Below are positions 63,349 through 64,000 of a DNA stretch of 64,000 nt, piece by piece. Every line of letters begins with the position of its first letter. Position 1 is the stretch's first letter. Source of the DNA: Pseudomonadota bacterium (GTDB lineage: Bacteria; Desulfobacterota; Desulfovibrionia; Desulfovibrionales; Desulfomicrobiaceae); assembly GCA_023393525.1 (NCBI GenBank), contig JAEWKZ010000022.1, positions 31,234-95,233 of the forward strand, in the 5' to 3' direction. The position numbers and the translations under genes were made by a program. Below the pieces are notes generated by a model that saw nothing but the letters and a program-made list of their open reading frames with translations, had not been told where the DNA came from and did not search any database.

Positions 63349-63996
63349 ATCGGGTAGCCGGGGGAGTCACCTCCCCCTAGCTCCCACACCACCGTACGTA
63401 CGGTTCCGTATACGGCGGTTCCGGTCCTGTGTTTTGGCTTTCTTTGTCGAGTGGTCCATCCTCTTTGTTCGCGCCCAGCCTTATCTCACGGTTTCTGACC
63501 GATACTTTTGGCTTCAAGGCCCCTTTCGGGCATCTGCTTTATAAGGATCGGAACTCAATACTGCCGCACAGAACCGGTTCAGCCCTTCACTGAATGGCAT
63601 TTCAGCTACTATGGCCTCTGCTGACTTCTCTGAGCCCTTCCCGCAACCTCTCGATTGCGGTAGCCTAAGGGCAGGCTCAGAGATATCCCAGGGTAAGACG
63701 CGTGACCTTCCTCTCATATACCCGCCGCATCTACATCCACACTTTCCGGATGACTATTGGGCTTTGAAAACCGATGCTTCCTCGCCCAAGTGCGACTGCC
63801 TCGTATGCGATTTCTGTTCGTCGGGCCGAGAGTTTGCCTTCAGCTTCCTTCCCACCTTGCCTCGCGACAACGCAATTGCTGTTAGCTAGTGGTTCCCGCC
63901 ATCAGGGTCCACAGGGGACTTGCACCCCCAAGTCATCAACCAGTCACCACAACCGGTTGAACAGTGCCTAAGCACTACGCGCCATGCCTGGCGCAC
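63349..63996 (-). mobile_element. ORF-less group II intron
   Basis: Read on the minus strand, the element begins GTGCGCCAGGCATGGCGCG, the classic group II intron 5' end. It passes a GGGGGTGCAAGTCCCC domain I segment and GAAGTCAGCAGAGGCCATAGTA, which normally precedes the reverse transcriptase ORF. It ends with domain V, domain VI and CTACCCGAT. Total length is 648 nt. The roughly 1.2-kb maturase ORF is missing, and only short unrelated frames remain (63514-63717). It lies 19 bp past flgM in antisense orientation. The ribozyme core seems complete, so splicing would need a maturase supplied in trans. Confidence 0.8.
63388..63420 (-). ncRNA. Group II intron domain V hairpin
   Basis: On the minus strand AACCGCCGTA pairs with TACGGTGGT (one G-U). 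Above it come a 2-nt CG bulge on the 3' side, a second short stem TACG/CGTA and a 4-nt GAAC loop. This is the size and shape of domain V. The catalytic triad position reads CGC, as in some class C introns, and not AGC. Domain VI (63349-63385) follows with a GTGA tetraloop and a candidate branch-point A seven nucleotides from the 3' end. Confidence 0.7.
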
Positions 63997-64000
63997 ATCG

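Noticed and set aside
63514..63717. Small minus-strand gene inside the intron
   Set aside because: It has no similarity to a reverse transcriptase or other family, and overlaps conserved ribozyme segments.

Overview
The window looks like chromosome from a GC-rich, strictly anaerobic sulfate reducer of the Desulfovibrionales, most likely near Desulfomicrobium. The evidence is an Hdr/Mvh-type flavin and iron-sulfur electron-transfer operon with a probable selenocysteine codon, a tungsten aldehyde:ferredoxin oxidoreductase with a Wtp-type tungstate importer, glycyl-radical enzymology, the carboxyspermidine polyamine route, a bacteriohemerythrin and an FlgM/sigma-28 flagellar locus. No tRNA, rRNA or CRISPR array was found. 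The assignment rests on gene content only.

Layout. 1-1006: end of an amino-acid ABC transporter. 1405-3186: DinB-like and AhpD-like genes, then an AT-rich scar holding fragments of a DUF4143 ATPase and a RhuM-type gene. 3206-7563: polyamine operon (arginine decarboxylase, carboxy(nor)spermidine dehydrogenase and decarboxylase). 7897-11179: MntP, an unknown membrane protein and a tungsten AOR. 11410-20214: signalling block with a multi-PAS histidine kinase, an HD-GYP response regulator, a PAS/GAF/GGDEF/EAL protein and a UPF0280 protein. 20239-20544: a candidate structured RNA with its own promoter and terminator. 20613-23864: YdbH-YnbE-YdbL envelope lipid-transport set. 24089-24964: EamA transporter.

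25043-35941 (minus strand) is the most unusual part. It is one operon of HdrA, MvhD, an FrhB-like protein, a 1143-residue double HdrA carrying an inserted degenerate response-regulator receiver domain, HdrC, HdrB, a tandem universal stress protein, and an HdrD-like protein. The HdrD-like reading frame is interrupted by a TGA at the NTE(C/U)GH position and followed by a SECIS-like hairpin. An orphan IS3-type OrfA lies just upstream, and a sigma-54 activator is divergent from it.

38221-53722: AspT/YidE-type transporter, thioesterase, tungstate ABC importer (WtpABC) with a good promoter, monoheme cytochrome, MFS transporter, phosphotransbutyrylase and butyrate kinase, bacteriohemerythrin, and an RND tripartite efflux operon ending in a 35-codon membrane miniprotein. 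53857-57708: RRM protein, glycyl-radical activase, and a glycyl-radical enzyme whose active-site residues match trans-4-hydroxy-L-proline dehydratase. 57765-58385: about 297-bp tandem repeat. 58557-60776: a second amino-acid ABC operon. 60779-63329: RluA-type pseudouridine synthase, NAD kinase, and a sigma-28-type promoter in front of an FlgM-like protein and FlgM. 63349-63996 (minus strand): a group II intron that has lost its reverse transcriptase ORF.

Functionally, the Hdr operon would move electrons between soluble donors and a thiol/disulfide or membrane acceptor. Tungstate uptake would serve AOR and possibly formate dehydrogenase, and hydroxyproline dehydration would feed proline metabolism. 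The signalling block would tune cyclic-di-GMP.
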